This document shows, in pieces, positions 42,472 through 52,027 of a DNA stretch of 64,000 nucleotides; the stretch's first letter is position 1, and each line of letters opens with the position of its first letter. Source of the DNA: Microbacterium sp. C5A9. Its GTDB lineage: Bacteria > Actinomycetota > Actinomycetes > Actinomycetales > Microbacteriaceae. The translations under genes were made by a program, and so were the position numbers. A model generated the notes under the pieces. It worked only from the letters and a program-made list of their open reading frames with translations. It ran no database searches and was not told the DNA's origin. The stretch lies in the NCBI RefSeq assembly GCF_022627955.1, contig NZ_JABXGD010000003.1:1-64000 (forward strand). The letters run 5' to 3'.

Positions 42472-43491
42472 GTGTCACAGCGGAGAGCGAAGACGAGCGC
42501 CGCGTCGAACAGCGGTTCATACGCAATGAAGGAGAACTGCAGCCCCGAGGCCGCGCTGGGAGCCGAGACAGCTATCGAGCTGTGCACGTCGGAGGGCGGC
42601 GCCGTCAGCGTTCCTGTGCTCTTTGACGGCGAGACGGCGTGGGCGACGCAGGCGCAGGTAGCGGAGCTGTTCGGCACCACTCGACCGAACGTCACGATGC
42701 ACCTTCGCAACGCGTACGCCTCGGGCGAGATCGAACAAGCGGCAACTAGTAAGGATTTCTTACAGGTTCGCCGGGAAGGCTCTCGCGACGTCCAGCGAAC
42801 GGTCACCCACTACGACCTCGAGGCCATGATCTCAGTCGGCTATCGAGTCAACTCGCGCGAGGGAGTGCGCTTCCGGAGGTGGGCGAATGCGGTTCTCCGG
42901 CAGCGAATCTTCGAGCAGAACTTCGCCCGGATGCGACGCCTGGACGAGGTCGCCGACCTCCTCGCCACGTCACGCAACGAGCAGCTGGGCGCTATCGGCC
43001 GGTTCATGCAGCGGTACGCCGGTGACCTGGACGGCCTCGCCGACTACGACCGCGGTTCTCTCATCGTCCTCGAGGAAACTCAGTCGACTGTGGCCCTCGA
43101 CATCAGCGATGTAGAGGACATCATCCAGGAGCTGCGCGACCGCTATCCGGACGACGCACGCCTCGGCCTGATGAAGGACGACTCGGTTCACGCCGTGCTC
43201 GGGCAAATCGAGCAAACGTTCATGGGCGTCCCGTTGTACGGCAGCGCTGAGGAGAAGGCCGCGAACCTGCACTACATGGTCGTGAAGGACCACCCGTTCC
43301 ATGACGGGAACAAGCGCAGCGCCGCAGCCCTGTTCGCCTATTACCTCGACCAGAACAACATTGAGCTGGATCGCGCGATCCCCGGCAACATGCTCACCGC
43401 GCTCACACTCATCGCGGCGGCCAGCGATCCCGCGAAGAAGGAGGAGACGGTCTCCCTCATCCGCAGCCTGCTCGAGCATCCGACCGAGTAG
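42472..43491 (+). CDS. RhuM-Fic/Doc fusion protein
   Basis: 339 residues. The N-terminal RhuM/ORF6N-type DNA-binding region (about 45-150) has TQAQVAELFGTTRPNVTMHL and FRRWANAVLRQ. The C-terminal Fic/Doc domain has HPFHDGNKR at 274-282, with His274 as catalytic base. Fic proteins modify targets by AMP transfer; Doc variants phosphorylate EF-Tu. The substrate cannot be chosen from sequence. GTG start at 42472 with GGAGG. Followed by a GC hairpin. A self-regulating toxin is a fair reading; such fusions are common in mobile DNA. Confidence 0.85.
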   Translation: MSQRRAKTSAASNSGSYAMKENCSPEAALGAETAIELCTSEGGAVSVPVLFDGETAWATQAQVAELFGTTRPNVTMHLRNAYASGEIEQAATSKDFLQVRREGSRDVQRTVTHYDLEAMISVGYRVNSREGVRFRRWANAVLRQRIFEQNFARMRRLDEVADLLATSRNEQLGAIGRFMQRYAGDLDGLADYDRGSLIVLEETQSTVALDISDVEDIIQELRDRYPDDARLGLMKDDSVHAVLGQIEQTFMGVPLYGSAEEKAANLHYMVVKDHPFHDGNKRSAAALFAYYLDQNNIELDRAIPGNMLTALTLIAAASDPAKKEETVSLIRSLLEHPTE

Positions 43492-43506
43492 GGGTCTCTA
43501 GACCCA

Positions 43507-43531
43507 GGGCGCCCGGCGATGCCAGGCGCCC
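43507..43531 (+). terminator. terminator after the Fic gene
   Basis: GGGCGCC/GGCGCCC stem with an 11-base loop, 16 bases after the stop. Confidence 0.65.
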
Positions 43532-43540
43532 CCCGGGGCG

Positions 43541-43663
43541 CTGACGCTGCTCGCCGGGATGGTCGACCAGATCGAAGGCGGCAACGGCTACTCCACCCAC
43601 CTCCTCGACCTCGTCCACCCCGTACCCGACCTCACCCTCGGGCTATTACAACCGCAGCTCTGA
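43541..43663 (+). pseudogene. 3' fragment of a lost gene
   Basis: A 41-codon open stretch ends in TGA and reads LTLLAGMVDQIEGGNGYSTH (then a further 20 residues ending in QPQL), without a start codon. The sequence looks protein-like, but no family is recognised. It is probably the end of a gene cut off by a deletion. Confidence 0.4.
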
Positions 43664-43704
43664 CAGGTGCGGCGCGCACAACGGCAACCTCGTACGATTC
43701 CCTC

Positions 43705-43983
43705 ATGACGGACATTGTGAAGCTCACGCGGTTCATCGGGTATCGCGACTCCGAGCAGTATCTCTACATGGAGATGGACATGCCTTATTCCGATGGGGAG
43801 GCAGCGGAATGGGTCGTCGAAGTACTGTCAGCCAACCGGTTCCAGCCGTGGCGACGCTTCGATGGCATCGCTGAACCGGGTGTCGTCTCGTATGTCGCGA
43901 ACCCTAGCTGCGACGAGACGGAACTCATCGCTGGAGGTTTCGCGGACTGTCGTCGCGTAATCCACCCGGACACGGTGCTGTGA
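43705..43983 (+). CDS. small hypothetical protein
   Basis: 92 residues beginning MTDIVKLTRFIGYRDSEQY. Acidic, with two Cys in the second half (SCDETE, DCRRV). No domain recognised. Start ATG chosen over an upstream in-frame extension that is Arg/Pro-rich and has no ribosome site. Its stop lies 4 bases from the stop of the convergent DUF4236 gene. Confidence 0.55.
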   Translation: MTDIVKLTRFIGYRDSEQYLYMEMDMPYSDGEAAEWVVEVLSANRFQPWRRFDGIAEPGVVSYVANPSCDETELIAGGFADCRRVIHPDTVL

Positions 43984-43987
43984 CCGA

Positions 43988-45004
43988 TTAGCTCGCGGCC
44001 GCCGCGAGCATCTCCCGGAGGCCAGGGAACTCGGCATTGTCCGCGAGAACCCTCTCGTAGTCCTTCCGCGCCATCGCCTTCTTCCCTTCCGCAAGGTACG
44101 TGTGCCCGCGGGCAACGAGGGCAAGATGGCGCAACTCGGATGGCCGGGACCGGATGCGCAGGGCTTCTTTCAGCGACTCACGCGCCGCTTCGAAGTAGCC
44201 CTGCTCTCGCAGGGCCGTCCCCCGCTGGATAAGGAGGAACGTCGCGGCGATGTCGTCATTGGTGAGTCCGTTGGTGATGTCGACGATATCCGCCCACCGG
44301 CCTGCCTCGCCATAGAGCTCAGCGAGCGACACGGCGGCGACCGTCGTCGGCTCGAGCGACTCAACGACAGCGATAGCGCGAGTCACGTTGCCGGACGTCT
44401 GCTCGAGTTCTGCAACGAACAGCCCCATCGCCTGACGGTCCCACCGCATGTCCGCGGTGATGCCGGTCGCGACCGGGATACTGATCTCCGCCGCCTCGAG
44501 GTACTTCGAGATGAAAGGATCCGTGGACGGGTCGTACCCGATGTCGAACAGCCACCCGAGCAGAACACGACCACGCTCCGCGTCGGCGCTCGGCCCCACA
44601 ACGCGAAGGACCTCCACCATCGCCGCCGTCGGAGCAACCGACGGATTCTGCTGACCGATGCCGTGGATGACAGAGGCGTCTGGCACGCCCTGGATCTGCT
44701 TGAACAGCTGCTTCTCCCACGCCGGTGCGGTCAAGCCGGGCTTAACCGTTTTCGGCTTCGGCGGCTGAACAGGTCGAGGCTGCTGCGCCGCTCGTGCCGA
44801 TGACGAGCTCCGCCTTCCCGACGTGGTCGTCGACGTGTGAGAAATCCCGGTTCCCGGGATCCCCACGGTGCGTGTCGTCCGCCCGTTCGTGTTCACGCTG
44901 ACCCGGGCTCCGCGCACGCCCGCCGACAGCCCGAGGTTCTTGTGCGAGACGTTCAGGCGCACGCCCGGCGCGATCTTGATGGACTTTCTTACTTTGAAAC
45001 CCAC
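43988..45004 (-). CDS. DUF4236 and helical-repeat protein
   Basis: 338 residues. The first 55 match DUF4236: FKVRKSIKIAPGVRLNVS, GLSAGVRGARVSVN and GIPGTGIS. A Ser/Pro-rich linker (about 60-95) is followed by an all-helical region with TPR-like spacing (KYLEAAE, AIAVVESLEP, SLAELYGEAGRW, REQGYFEAARESLKEAL, ARGHTYLAEGKKAMARKDY). GTG start at 45004 because DUF4236 proteins begin at this point and GAGG precedes it. DUF4236 is a short domain found in mobile elements and with varied C-termini; role unknown. Confidence 0.75.
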   Translation of the reverse strand: MGFKVRKSIKIAPGVRLNVSHKNLGLSAGVRGARVSVNTNGRTTRTVGIPGTGISHTSTTTSGRRSSSSARAAQQPRPVQPPKPKTVKPGLTAPAWEKQLFKQIQGVPDASVIHGIGQQNPSVAPTAAMVEVLRVVGPSADAERGRVLLGWLFDIGYDPSTDPFISKYLEAAEISIPVATGITADMRWDRQAMGLFVAELEQTSGNVTRAIAVVESLEPTTVAAVSLAELYGEAGRWADIVDITNGLTNDDIAATFLLIQRGTALREQGYFEAARESLKEALRIRSRPSELRHLALVARGHTYLAEGKKAMARKDYERVLADNAEFPGLREMLAAAAS

Positions 45005-45118
45005 GATGTGCCTCACTGGTCAGATTCGACGCCTGCTTCTCAGACGCACCCTAGTAGGCGAAGTACTGCGGACCTACGAACCCGCGGGAGCCAGCGGTGC
45101 ACACGCAGCACTGCCTGG

Positions 45119-45913
45119 CTAGACGACAGGGATCTCAGCCTTCCACACGTCCGGGGTACCGACGTTGTAACCCTCCAGATAGATGGTTCCACCGAACGGT
45201 GCCTGAGGAAAAGCGAGGACGACGTAGCCCGTGACGCCTGCGGGCAGAGACTGACGAGGAGCGGAAAAGCTTTGCGCCGCGTAGGCGATGCCGTCACTCG
45301 CGACGAACTGAGCCTGATAGGGCATCATGAAGTCGATCCCTGCGCTGCCAGCGGTCACGGTGAGCACCGCGTGCATCTCTCCACCGTTGGTCTTGTACGC
45401 GGAAGTCAGCGTCACGGTATTCCCGGCAATGGCACCGGAGAAGTCCGAGCTCCAGAGGAGGCTGGGGAGCTCTCCGCTGGGAGTCGTCCAGGAGGTCACC
45501 AAACCGTTGTCGTCGTACTCAAAGTCCGTCCACGTGAAGGACCTGCCGTCTGGGTACTTCGCGGTGGCTGTGCCGTCCTTGAATTCGAGCGTCGGCTGGT
45601 CAGCAGCGACCGGCTGGGCGAAGTCGCCATTCGCCTTCGACGCCGTGTCTGTTGCCTTCTGATGGGCGACGTATTTCGCCGCAGCCGATCCAGGCGCGAC
45701 CATCGCTTCGGTCGTCGCGAACGTGTTGGCGTAGACCGCGGTCACGAACTCGCGCATCACCTTGTCGGCGTCAACCGCTTCTGTGCTCGCCGTGGGAGTT
45801 GCGGAAGCATCTGGCGATGCCGGCGTAACCGCCGAGCATCCTGAGAATGCCAGCACCCCCGCCACTGCCAGCGATGCGGCGACCAGCCGCAGGTGTGCAA
45901 ACTTCGAAGGCAT
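45119..45913 (-). CDS. lipoprotein of unknown function
   Basis: 264 residues. Signal peptide with lipobox AFSGC (Cys26). A Ser/Thr/Ala/Pro-rich linker follows, then a soluble region rich in beta-structure (about 90-264). No known domain. ATG at 45913 with AGAGGA. It is 114 bases upstream of the DUF4236 gene in the same direction, so the two may be co-transcribed. Confidence 0.7.
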   Translation of the reverse strand: MPSKFAHLRLVAASLAVAGVLAFSGCSAVTPASPDASATPTASTEAVDADKVMREFVTAVYANTFATTEAMVAPGSAAAKYVAHQKATDTASKANGDFAQPVAADQPTLEFKDGTATAKYPDGRSFTWTDFEYDDNGLVTSWTTPSGELPSLLWSSDFSGAIAGNTVTLTSAYKTNGGEMHAVLTVTAGSAGIDFMMPYQAQFVASDGIAYAAQSFSAPRQSLPAGVTGYVVLAFPQAPFGGTIYLEGYNVGTPDVWKAEIPVV

Positions 45914-46461
45914 GCCTGTGTCCTCTGTGTAAGCGGCGAGACCTCAGTCCCCACCAACTGTTATCAGCAGCAGCTGGCCGACACCAACACTGCCCAACGC
46001 CCAGGAGCTAAATCCCAATTCCAGCCCCTGGGCACGAGTATAGGGAACTCACAGATAATCCATCTTGTAGCCGCTGCTGGTTCCGTGATCTTCAGCTCGC
46101 ATCAACGCAAGGCCCGGCCTCATCCGAGGTGCTCGCGCACGGGTCTCGAAGAATGCCCGGGCCACCTTGTTGCAGGGTTTCCATCGGCAGTTCCAGAACG
46201 TGAAGCCGCTCGGTGTTCCATGCGCCGCCTCCGGCACGCCCTCGGCGAGTCTCCTCGCATATTGTGGTCCCACTACGGATGGCCGGTGTCGTGATCCATC
46301 AGTTCCCGTAGGGATCGGTCCGCTTGCGCTGGGAGGGTGCAGTCGATCTGAGATGCGGGGTGCGCGCCACTCACGCCTCCTGCAACTTAACTATGCAATC
46401 TGTCCGAGGCCCTGTAGTGCTCGGCGCTCGCTGGCTCGGACCATCCGGATATCGTGAACCA
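45914..46461. other. gap in island, nothing recognised
   Basis: 548 bases at lower GC between divergent genes. Several short open frames occur on both strands; none has a convincing ribosome site or protein-like composition. Confidence 0.5.
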
Positions 46462-46953
46462 GTGACCCTTTCCTTGCATCCGCTCATCGGAAATCTCATC
46501 AACCTGAATCGTCACGACGCGAACGCTCGAATTGACGAGTGGCTAGGCACGAAACCGAACATCGAGGACCTGCGGTATGTGTCCCAGTTCCTCCAGAACC
46601 GGGAGCGAAGCAACGGGAATCAGGTGCGCGTCGGAATGGCCGCCCTGTACGTCGCTCTCCTCAGCTTCGGAGCAGCCTTCTTTGCTGGCTTCTCCACGAC
46701 CGAGACTGCGGTGCCGATGCTGCAACTGTTTGCCGTCGTTTTCGGTGCGGGAAGTCTAGGACTGATTTACACGCTCGTGATGATGCTCGTAGAGGTTGTG
46801 CAATCGAAGAACGATGCCAAGCTACTTGCCCGCGTGCAGCTGACCCTCGAGCTCTCTCGCCGGAAAGCGCCAGAGTCCACCAAGTGGTCCCGATCCAGTG
46901 CGCAGCGAATGTTTCGCGGGCGCTCCGTCACAGTAAAGATCATCAACGTTTGA
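46462..46953 (+). CDS. two-helix membrane protein, unknown
   Basis: 163 residues. Amphipathic N-terminus (LHPLIGNLINLNRHDANARI), membrane helices at about 60-78 and 88-115, and a basic C-terminal tail (SRRKAPESTKWSRSSAQ). GTG start at 46462; the frame is open further upstream but without a better start. No family recognised. It is the last gene of the island. Confidence 0.55.
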   Translation: MTLSLHPLIGNLINLNRHDANARIDEWLGTKPNIEDLRYVSQFLQNRERSNGNQVRVGMAALYVALLSFGAAFFAGFSTTETAVPMLQLFAVVFGAGSLGLIYTLVMMLVEVVQSKNDAKLLARVQLTLELSRRKAPESTKWSRSSAQRMFRGRSVTVKIINV

Positions 46954-47358
46954 CCTCTTGCGCGCAGCCACGCCGAGAATTCAGGACGGATCGACCATCA
47001 CTCGGACTCCCCAGCGATGGTTATGCAACGGCGGCGCTGCTTTCTCAAGCTGCCGCACACACCACAACTAGCCGGCTTCCCGCAGAAAGTCGCTAGTTCA
47101 AAGAACTGCGCATCTCATTAGAGGACCCGCTGCATCCGGACACGACTTGTGCGGCGGCTCTCGAGCTGGTCGATATCCGATCTGTCCATCCGGGTAGCGG
47201 AGCGCGAGTCAATGGAGATATCCGCTGAACTGGTGCGTTCCACCACGAACGTGATTTCGCTTTCCATCAGGCAGAACGACCTCTGCCGGGGACCGCTCTG
47301 GTAGTGACACGTCGAGGACTATCCGCGGTGTAGAGCTGGATATTCAGGTGTCCAATAC
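46954..47358. other. right margin of the genomic island
   Basis: 405 bases, no gene seen. It includes CGCTAGTT at 47091-47098, which also occurs at 38347-38354 in the same orientation. No transposase or integrase remnant is visible. Confidence 0.45.
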
Positions 47359-48714
47359 TCACTCCACGAGCAGCGCGGGCTCCTCCAGCACGGATGCCAC
47401 GTCGGCGATGAACCGGCTCATGCCGTCGCCGTCGATCACGCGGTGGTCGAACGATCCCGCGACGGTCGTGACCCAGCGGGGGCGCACCTCGCCGTCGACG
47501 ACCCACGGCTTCTGGCTGATCGTGCCCATCGCCACGATTCCCGCCTCGCCGGGGTTGATGATCGGCGTGCCGGCATCCATCCCGAAGACGCCGATGTTGG
47601 TGATCGTGATCGTGCCGCCCTGCTGGTCGGCGGGGCTCGTCTTGCCCTCACGCGCCGTCAGGGTGAGGCGGTTCAGTGCACGGGCGAGGTCCTTCATGCT
47701 GAGGTCCTGCGCGTCCTTGATGTTCGGCACGAGCAGCCCGCGGGGCGTGGCCGCGGCGATGCCGAGGTTCACGTAGTGGCGCACGGCGATCTCGGCGCCG
47801 CCCTCGGTCTCGATCCATGCCGCGTTCACCATCGGCGTGCGACGCGCGGCCCAGATGACGGCGCGGGCCATGATGAGCAGCGGTGAGACGCGGATGTCGG
47901 CGTAGTCGGGCGACGCCTTGAGCCGCTTGACGAGCTCCATCGTGCGGCTGGCGTCGATCTCCTTCCACACGGTGACGTGCGGGGCCGAGTACGCGCTCTG
48001 CACCATCGCCGACGACGTCGCCTTGCGCACGCCCTTCACGGGGATCGATTCGGTGCGGTCGTCGGAGGCCGACGAGGATGCCGTCGCCGGGGCCAGCCCG
48101 CGGGCGAGCCCGGCCGTGGCGTTCTGCGGCGCCGGCACGGTCTCCTCCCGCACGGCACCCCACTCGGGCGTCTCGATGTTGCGGAAGACGCTCGCCTGCG
48201 AGGCGTGGGTCATGACATCGTCGCGGGTGACCTCGCCGTCGGCGCCGGTGGGAGTCACGGTCGTGAGGTCGACGCCCAGGTCGCGCGCGAGCTTGCGGAT
48301 CGGAGGCTTCGCGATCACGCCGACCGACGAGCGCACCGGGCGCTCGGCCGGACGCTTGCGGCGCGAGGTGGCGCCCCCGCCGGAGCCGTAGCCGACGAGC
48401 ACAGACCCGCCGCCCTCTTCGGGCGCGGGGGCCTCGGCGGTGGTGACGACGCCGGGGCCGGCGTCATCGCGCGCATCCGTCACGAAGGTGATGATCGGCG
48501 AACCGACCTCGACCGTCGTGCCTTCGGCGGCGAGCAGCTCGCCGACGACACCGGCGTGCGGCGACGGCAGCTCGACGAGCGACTTGGCCGTCTCGATCTC
48601 GCAGATGACGTCGTTGATCGCGACGGTGTCACCGGGCGCGACCTTCCACGCCACGATCTCGGCCTCGGTCAGGCCCTCGCCCACATCGGGGAGGTTGAAG
48701 TTCTGCGTGCTCAT
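47359..48714 (-). CDS. bkdC: dihydrolipoamide acyltransferase E2, branched-chain 2-oxo acid dehydrogenase
   Basis: 451 residues. Lipoyl domain at 1-78 with lipoyl-Lys44 (ETAKS), an E3-binding domain near 145-180 ([18 protein letters not shown]) and the acyltransferase domain from about 220 to the end, with the active-site DHRVIDG (His424, Asp428). It transfers the acyl group to CoA. Start ATG with a nearby purine run. Downstream of E1beta by 34 bases. The E3 gene is not in this window. Confidence 0.92.
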   Translation of the reverse strand: MSTQNFNLPDVGEGLTEAEIVAWKVAPGDTVAINDVICEIETAKSLVELPSPHAGVVGELLAAEGTTVEVGSPIITFVTDARDDAGPGVVTTAEAPAPEEGGGSVLVGYGSGGGATSRRKRPAERPVRSSVGVIAKPPIRKLARDLGVDLTTVTPTGADGEVTRDDVMTHASQASVFRNIETPEWGAVREETVPAPQNATAGLARGLAPATASSSASDDRTESIPVKGVRKATSSAMVQSAYSAPHVTVWKEIDASRTMELVKRLKASPDYADIRVSPLLIMARAVIWAARRTPMVNAAWIETEGGAEIAVRHYVNLGIAAATPRGLLVPNIKDAQDLSMKDLARALNRLTLTAREGKTSPADQQGGTITITNIGVFGMDAGTPIINPGEAGIVAMGTISQKPWVVDGEVRPRWVTTVAGSFDHRVIDGDGMSRFIADVASVLEEPALLVE

Positions 48715-48748
48715 TTCGGTCCTTTCGGAACGGCGAGATCAGGGGAGG

Positions 48749-49729
48749 TCAGTAAGCCAGGGAACGGTCGACGGCCTCGAGGATGCGGTCGGCATCCGGG
48801 AGGTAGGAACCCTCGAGCTTCGCGGGAGGGAAGGGGGTGTCGTAGCCCGAGACGCGCAGCACCGGGGCCTCGAGCGCGTAGAAGGCACGCTCCATGACAG
48901 TCGCCGCGACCTCGCTGCCGATGCTCGTGAAGCCCTGGGCCTCCTGCGCGTAGACCATGCGGCCGGTCTTGCGCACCGAGTTGAGGATGGGCTCGTAGTC
49001 GATGGGCGACAGCGAGCGCACGTCGACGACCTCGCAGCTGGTGCCCTCGGACTCGGCGAGCGCCGCCGCCTGCAGCAGCGTCGTCACCATGGCGCCGTGT
49101 CCGACGAGCGTGACGTCGGATCCGGTGCGCACGACCCGCGACGAGTGCAGCGGGGCGGCGGATGCGTCGAGTTCGACCTCGCCCTTGGTCCAGTAGCGGC
49201 TCTTCGGCTCCATGAAGATCACGGGGTCGTTCGAGGCGATCGCCTCCTGGATCATCCAGTACGCGTCGTTCGGCGTCGACGGCGAGACCACGCGCAGGCC
49301 CGGGGTGTGCGCGAAGTACGCCTCGGGGCTCTCCTGATGGTGCTCGACGGCGCCGATGTGTCCGCCGTACGGGATGCGGATGACGATGGGCAGGCTCAGC
49401 GCGCCCTCGTGCCGGTTCGTGAGCTTGGCGAGCTGCGTCGTGATCTGGTCGAACGCGGGGAACACGAACCCGTCGAACTGGATCTCGATGACGGGCCGGA
49501 ACCCGGTCATCGTGAGTCCGATCGCGGTGCCGACGATGCCCGACTCGGCGAGCGGGGTGTCGAGCACGCGCCGGTCGCCGAAGTCTCGCTGCAGGTGCTC
49601 GGTCACGCGGAAGACACCGCCGAGCTTGCCGATGTCCTCGCCCATGAGCAGGACCTTCGGCTCGTTCTCCATGGCCTTGCGCAGGCCCGCGTTGAGCGCC
49701 TTGCTGAACGGCATGGTCTCGAGAGTCAT
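48749..49729 (-). CDS. bkdB: 2-oxo acid dehydrogenase E1 component, beta subunit
   Basis: 326 residues. Transketolase central domain with MGEDIGKLGGVFRVTEHL, DTPLAESGIVGTAIGLTMTG and GGHIGAVEHHQESPEAYF, followed by the C-terminal domain (ESEGTSCEVVDVRSLSPID). Start ATG at 49729 one base past the E1alpha stop, with GGGAGG. Pairs with E1alpha in the thiamine-dependent oxidative decarboxylation of branched-chain oxo acids (inferred; a pyruvate role is less likely because of the separate alpha/beta organisation). Confidence 0.92.
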   Translation of the reverse strand: MTLETMPFSKALNAGLRKAMENEPKVLLMGEDIGKLGGVFRVTEHLQRDFGDRRVLDTPLAESGIVGTAIGLTMTGFRPVIEIQFDGFVFPAFDQITTQLAKLTNRHEGALSLPIVIRIPYGGHIGAVEHHQESPEAYFAHTPGLRVVSPSTPNDAYWMIQEAIASNDPVIFMEPKSRYWTKGEVELDASAAPLHSSRVVRTGSDVTLVGHGAMVTTLLQAAALAESEGTSCEVVDVRSLSPIDYEPILNSVRKTGRMVYAQEAQGFTSIGSEVAATVMERAFYALEAPVLRVSGYDTPFPPAKLEGSYLPDADRILEAVDRSLAY

Positions 49730-49730
49730 G

Positions 49731-50855
49731 TCAGTTGCCTCCCTCGAACGATGCCTCGTAGCGCGCGTGCCACGCCTTCTGCTCCGCGACCAGCGGGTGC
49801 GGCTCGCTGTAGACGTGGTCGAACATCTTGTCGATCGACGGCGGTCCGAGCTCGACCGTCCGGGCACGGAGGTCCTCTGCGGCGTCCGCCGCCTCGGCCT
49901 CGACGTCGGCGAAGAAGTGCCCCGCCGCTCCCCGGTTCTCGAGGAACGCCCGCATCCGATCGATCGGGTCGCGCTCGGCCCACGACTGCTCCTCGTCGGA
50001 GCCGCGGTACTTGGTGGGGTCGTCGCTCGTGGTGTGCGCGCCGAGACGGTAGGTCACGGCTTCGATGGCGCGGGGCCCCTGGCCGCTGCGCGCCTCATCG
50101 AGGGCGGTGCGCGAGACGGCGTAGCTGGCGAGCACGTCGTTGCCGTCGACGCGGACACTGGGGATGCCGTAGCCGGCGCTGCGCTCGACGAGCGGCACCC
50201 GCGACTGGGTCTCCACCGGAACCGAGATCGCCCAGTGGTTGTTCTGCAGGAAGAACACGGTCGGAGCCTGGTAGCTGGCGGCGAAGACCATCGCCTCGTG
50301 CACGTCTCCCTGGCTCGATGCACCGTCGCCGTAGTAGACGATGACCGCTTCGTCCCTGTCGAGGTCGCCGGTTCCGCTGCGTGCGTCGAAGTTCAGCCCC
50401 ATGGCGTAGCCGGCGGCGTGCAGGGTCTGCGAGCCGAGCACGAGCGTGTAGAGACGGGTGTTGCCGTTCTTCGGGTCGGTCGGATCCCAGCCGCCGTGCG
50501 AGACGCCGCGCATGAGCTTGATGATGTCGAGCGGGTCGACGCCGCGGATGCGGGTGACGGCGTGCTCGCGGTACGAGGGGAAGATCGTGTCCTGCGCGCG
50601 GGCGGCGCGGCCCGAGCCGACCTGGGCCGCCTCCTGGCCACGGCTCGGCGGCCACAGGGCGAGCTGCCCCTGGCGCTGCAGGTTGGTCGCCTGGGTGTCG
50701 ATCGCGCGGATGATCACCATGTCGCGGTAGAACTGCTCGAGCTCCGCATCGCTGATCGCCTCGATCAGCGGCAGGTACTTCTCGGCAGCCGGACTCGGCG
50801 CGAAGCGGCCGTCCTTCTCCAGGACGCGGACGAGTTCAGTCTCTGACGAGGTCAC
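49731..50855 (-). CDS. bkdA: 2-oxo acid dehydrogenase E1 component, alpha subunit
   Basis: 374 residues. Thiamine diphosphate motif GDGASSQGDVHEAM...QNNHWAIS, phosphorylation-loop-like YRLGAHTTSDDPTKYR, and the N-terminal PSRGQEAAQVG. GTG start at 50855. It is 27 bases downstream of a HisC-type aminotransferase and is directly followed by E1beta and E2. Confidence 0.93.
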   Translation of the reverse strand: MTSSETELVRVLEKDGRFAPSPAAEKYLPLIEAISDAELEQFYRDMVIIRAIDTQATNLQRQGQLALWPPSRGQEAAQVGSGRAARAQDTIFPSYREHAVTRIRGVDPLDIIKLMRGVSHGGWDPTDPKNGNTRLYTLVLGSQTLHAAGYAMGLNFDARSGTGDLDRDEAVIVYYGDGASSQGDVHEAMVFAASYQAPTVFFLQNNHWAISVPVETQSRVPLVERSAGYGIPSVRVDGNDVLASYAVSRTALDEARSGQGPRAIEAVTYRLGAHTTSDDPTKYRGSDEEQSWAERDPIDRMRAFLENRGAAGHFFADVEAEAADAAEDLRARTVELGPPSIDKMFDHVYSEPHPLVAEQKAWHARYEASFEGGN

Positions 50856-50882
50856 CTGTCCACGCTATCCGAGGTTTCGCGC

Positions 50883-51965
50883 CTAGCGATGGAGACTCCG
50901 CACAACGGATCCGGAAACCTGTAGGACCTTGTCCACCGATTCATGCTCCCCGACGGATATACGGATGCCGTCGCCGGGGAAGGGCCGCACGATCAGATCG
51001 CCCGCGACGAACGCCGCAGCGACCTCGTCGGTGCGCTCGCCCGTCGGCAGCCAGACGAAGTTGGCCTGCGCGTCGGGCACGTCCCATCCCTGCGCGCGCA
51101 GCCCCTCGACCAGCCGGGTGCGACGTTCGACGATCACCGCGACGCGTTCGAGCAGCTCCGCCTCGGCGTCGAGGCTCGCGATGGCGGCGTTCTCGGCAGC
51201 CGACGTGACGGAGAGGGGGATTCCTGTGGTGCGTGCCGCGTCGAGGACCTTCTCGTGGCCGATGGCGTAGCCGATGCGGAGCCCGGCGAGGCCGTAGGCC
51301 TTCGAGAAGGTGCGCAGCACCACCACGTTCGGATGCCGTTCGAAGACGCGCTCGGCGAGACCGTCGACCGCGCCGGGGGCGGTCACGAACTCGGCGTAGG
51401 CCTCGTCGAGGACGATGAGCACGTCGGAGGGCACCCGCTCGACGAAGGTCGCGAACTCGTCGCTCGTGATGATCGGACCGGTCGGGTTGTTCGGCGTGCA
51501 CAGGATGATCGCGCGGGTGCGGTCGGTCACGGCGTCCGCCATCGCGTCGAGGTCGTGACGCGAGTCCGCGGTCAGGGGCACCTGCACCCCCGTGGCGCCG
51601 GCGACGAGCGGCAGGCTCGGGTACGCCTCGAACGAGCGCCACGCGTAGACGACCTCGTCGCCGACGGATGCCGTCGCGAGGATCAGCTGGTGCAGGATCG
51701 ACACGCTGCCCGCGGCGACGTGCACCTGATCGGGCTCGACGGCGTACCGCGCGCCCAGCCGCGCCCGCAGGCGACCGGCCGTCGCATCCGGGTACCGGTT
51801 GATGGGGGTCGTGTGCTGCAGCGCCGCGGCGACCGACGGCAGCGGCTCGAACGGGTTCTCGTTGCTCGACAGCTTGAAGGCGTCGGGGCCGGCCTGCTTG
51901 CCCTGGCGATACGGCGCGAGGGCGGCGATGGCGGGGCGGATGCGCGGCAGGATCGGATCGGTCAC
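50883..51965 (-). CDS. HisC-type aminotransferase (histidinol-phosphate / aromatic)
   Basis: 360 residues, class I/II PLP aminotransferase. Motifs are [29 protein letters not shown] and the PLP Lys in [15 protein letters not shown]. It could make histidine (HisC) or act on phenylalanine/tyrosine. Its place directly upstream of the branched-chain oxo-acid dehydrogenase genes suggests amino-acid metabolism instead of a his operon. GTG start with TAGACT seven bases before, so leaderless. Confidence 0.9.
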   Translation of the reverse strand: MTDPILPRIRPAIAALAPYRQGKQAGPDAFKLSSNENPFEPLPSVAAALQHTTPINRYPDATAGRLRARLGARYAVEPDQVHVAAGSVSILHQLILATASVGDEVVYAWRSFEAYPSLPLVAGATGVQVPLTADSRHDLDAMADAVTDRTRAIILCTPNNPTGPIITSDEFATFVERVPSDVLIVLDEAYAEFVTAPGAVDGLAERVFERHPNVVVLRTFSKAYGLAGLRIGYAIGHEKVLDAARTTGIPLSVTSAAENAAIASLDAEAELLERVAVIVERRTRLVEGLRAQGWDVPDAQANFVWLPTGERTDEVAAAFVAGDLIVRPFPGDGIRISVGEHESVDKVLQVSGSVVRSLHR

Positions 51966-51972
51966 AAGGATG

Positions 51973-51978
51973 AGTCTA
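51973..51978 (-). promoter_or_regulatory. -10 element, leaderless type
   Basis: TAGACT on the minus strand ends 7 bases before GTG at 51965; probably the promoter of the aminotransferase/bkd run. Confidence 0.55.
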
Positions 51979-52027
51979 AGGATTCCGCTCTGACATCGCC
52001 CCGACCGCATGGGAGACTGGCCTGACC

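Noticed and set aside
46049..46273. 74-residue minus-strand open frame in the island gap
   Set aside because: No ribosome site, no protein-like pattern.
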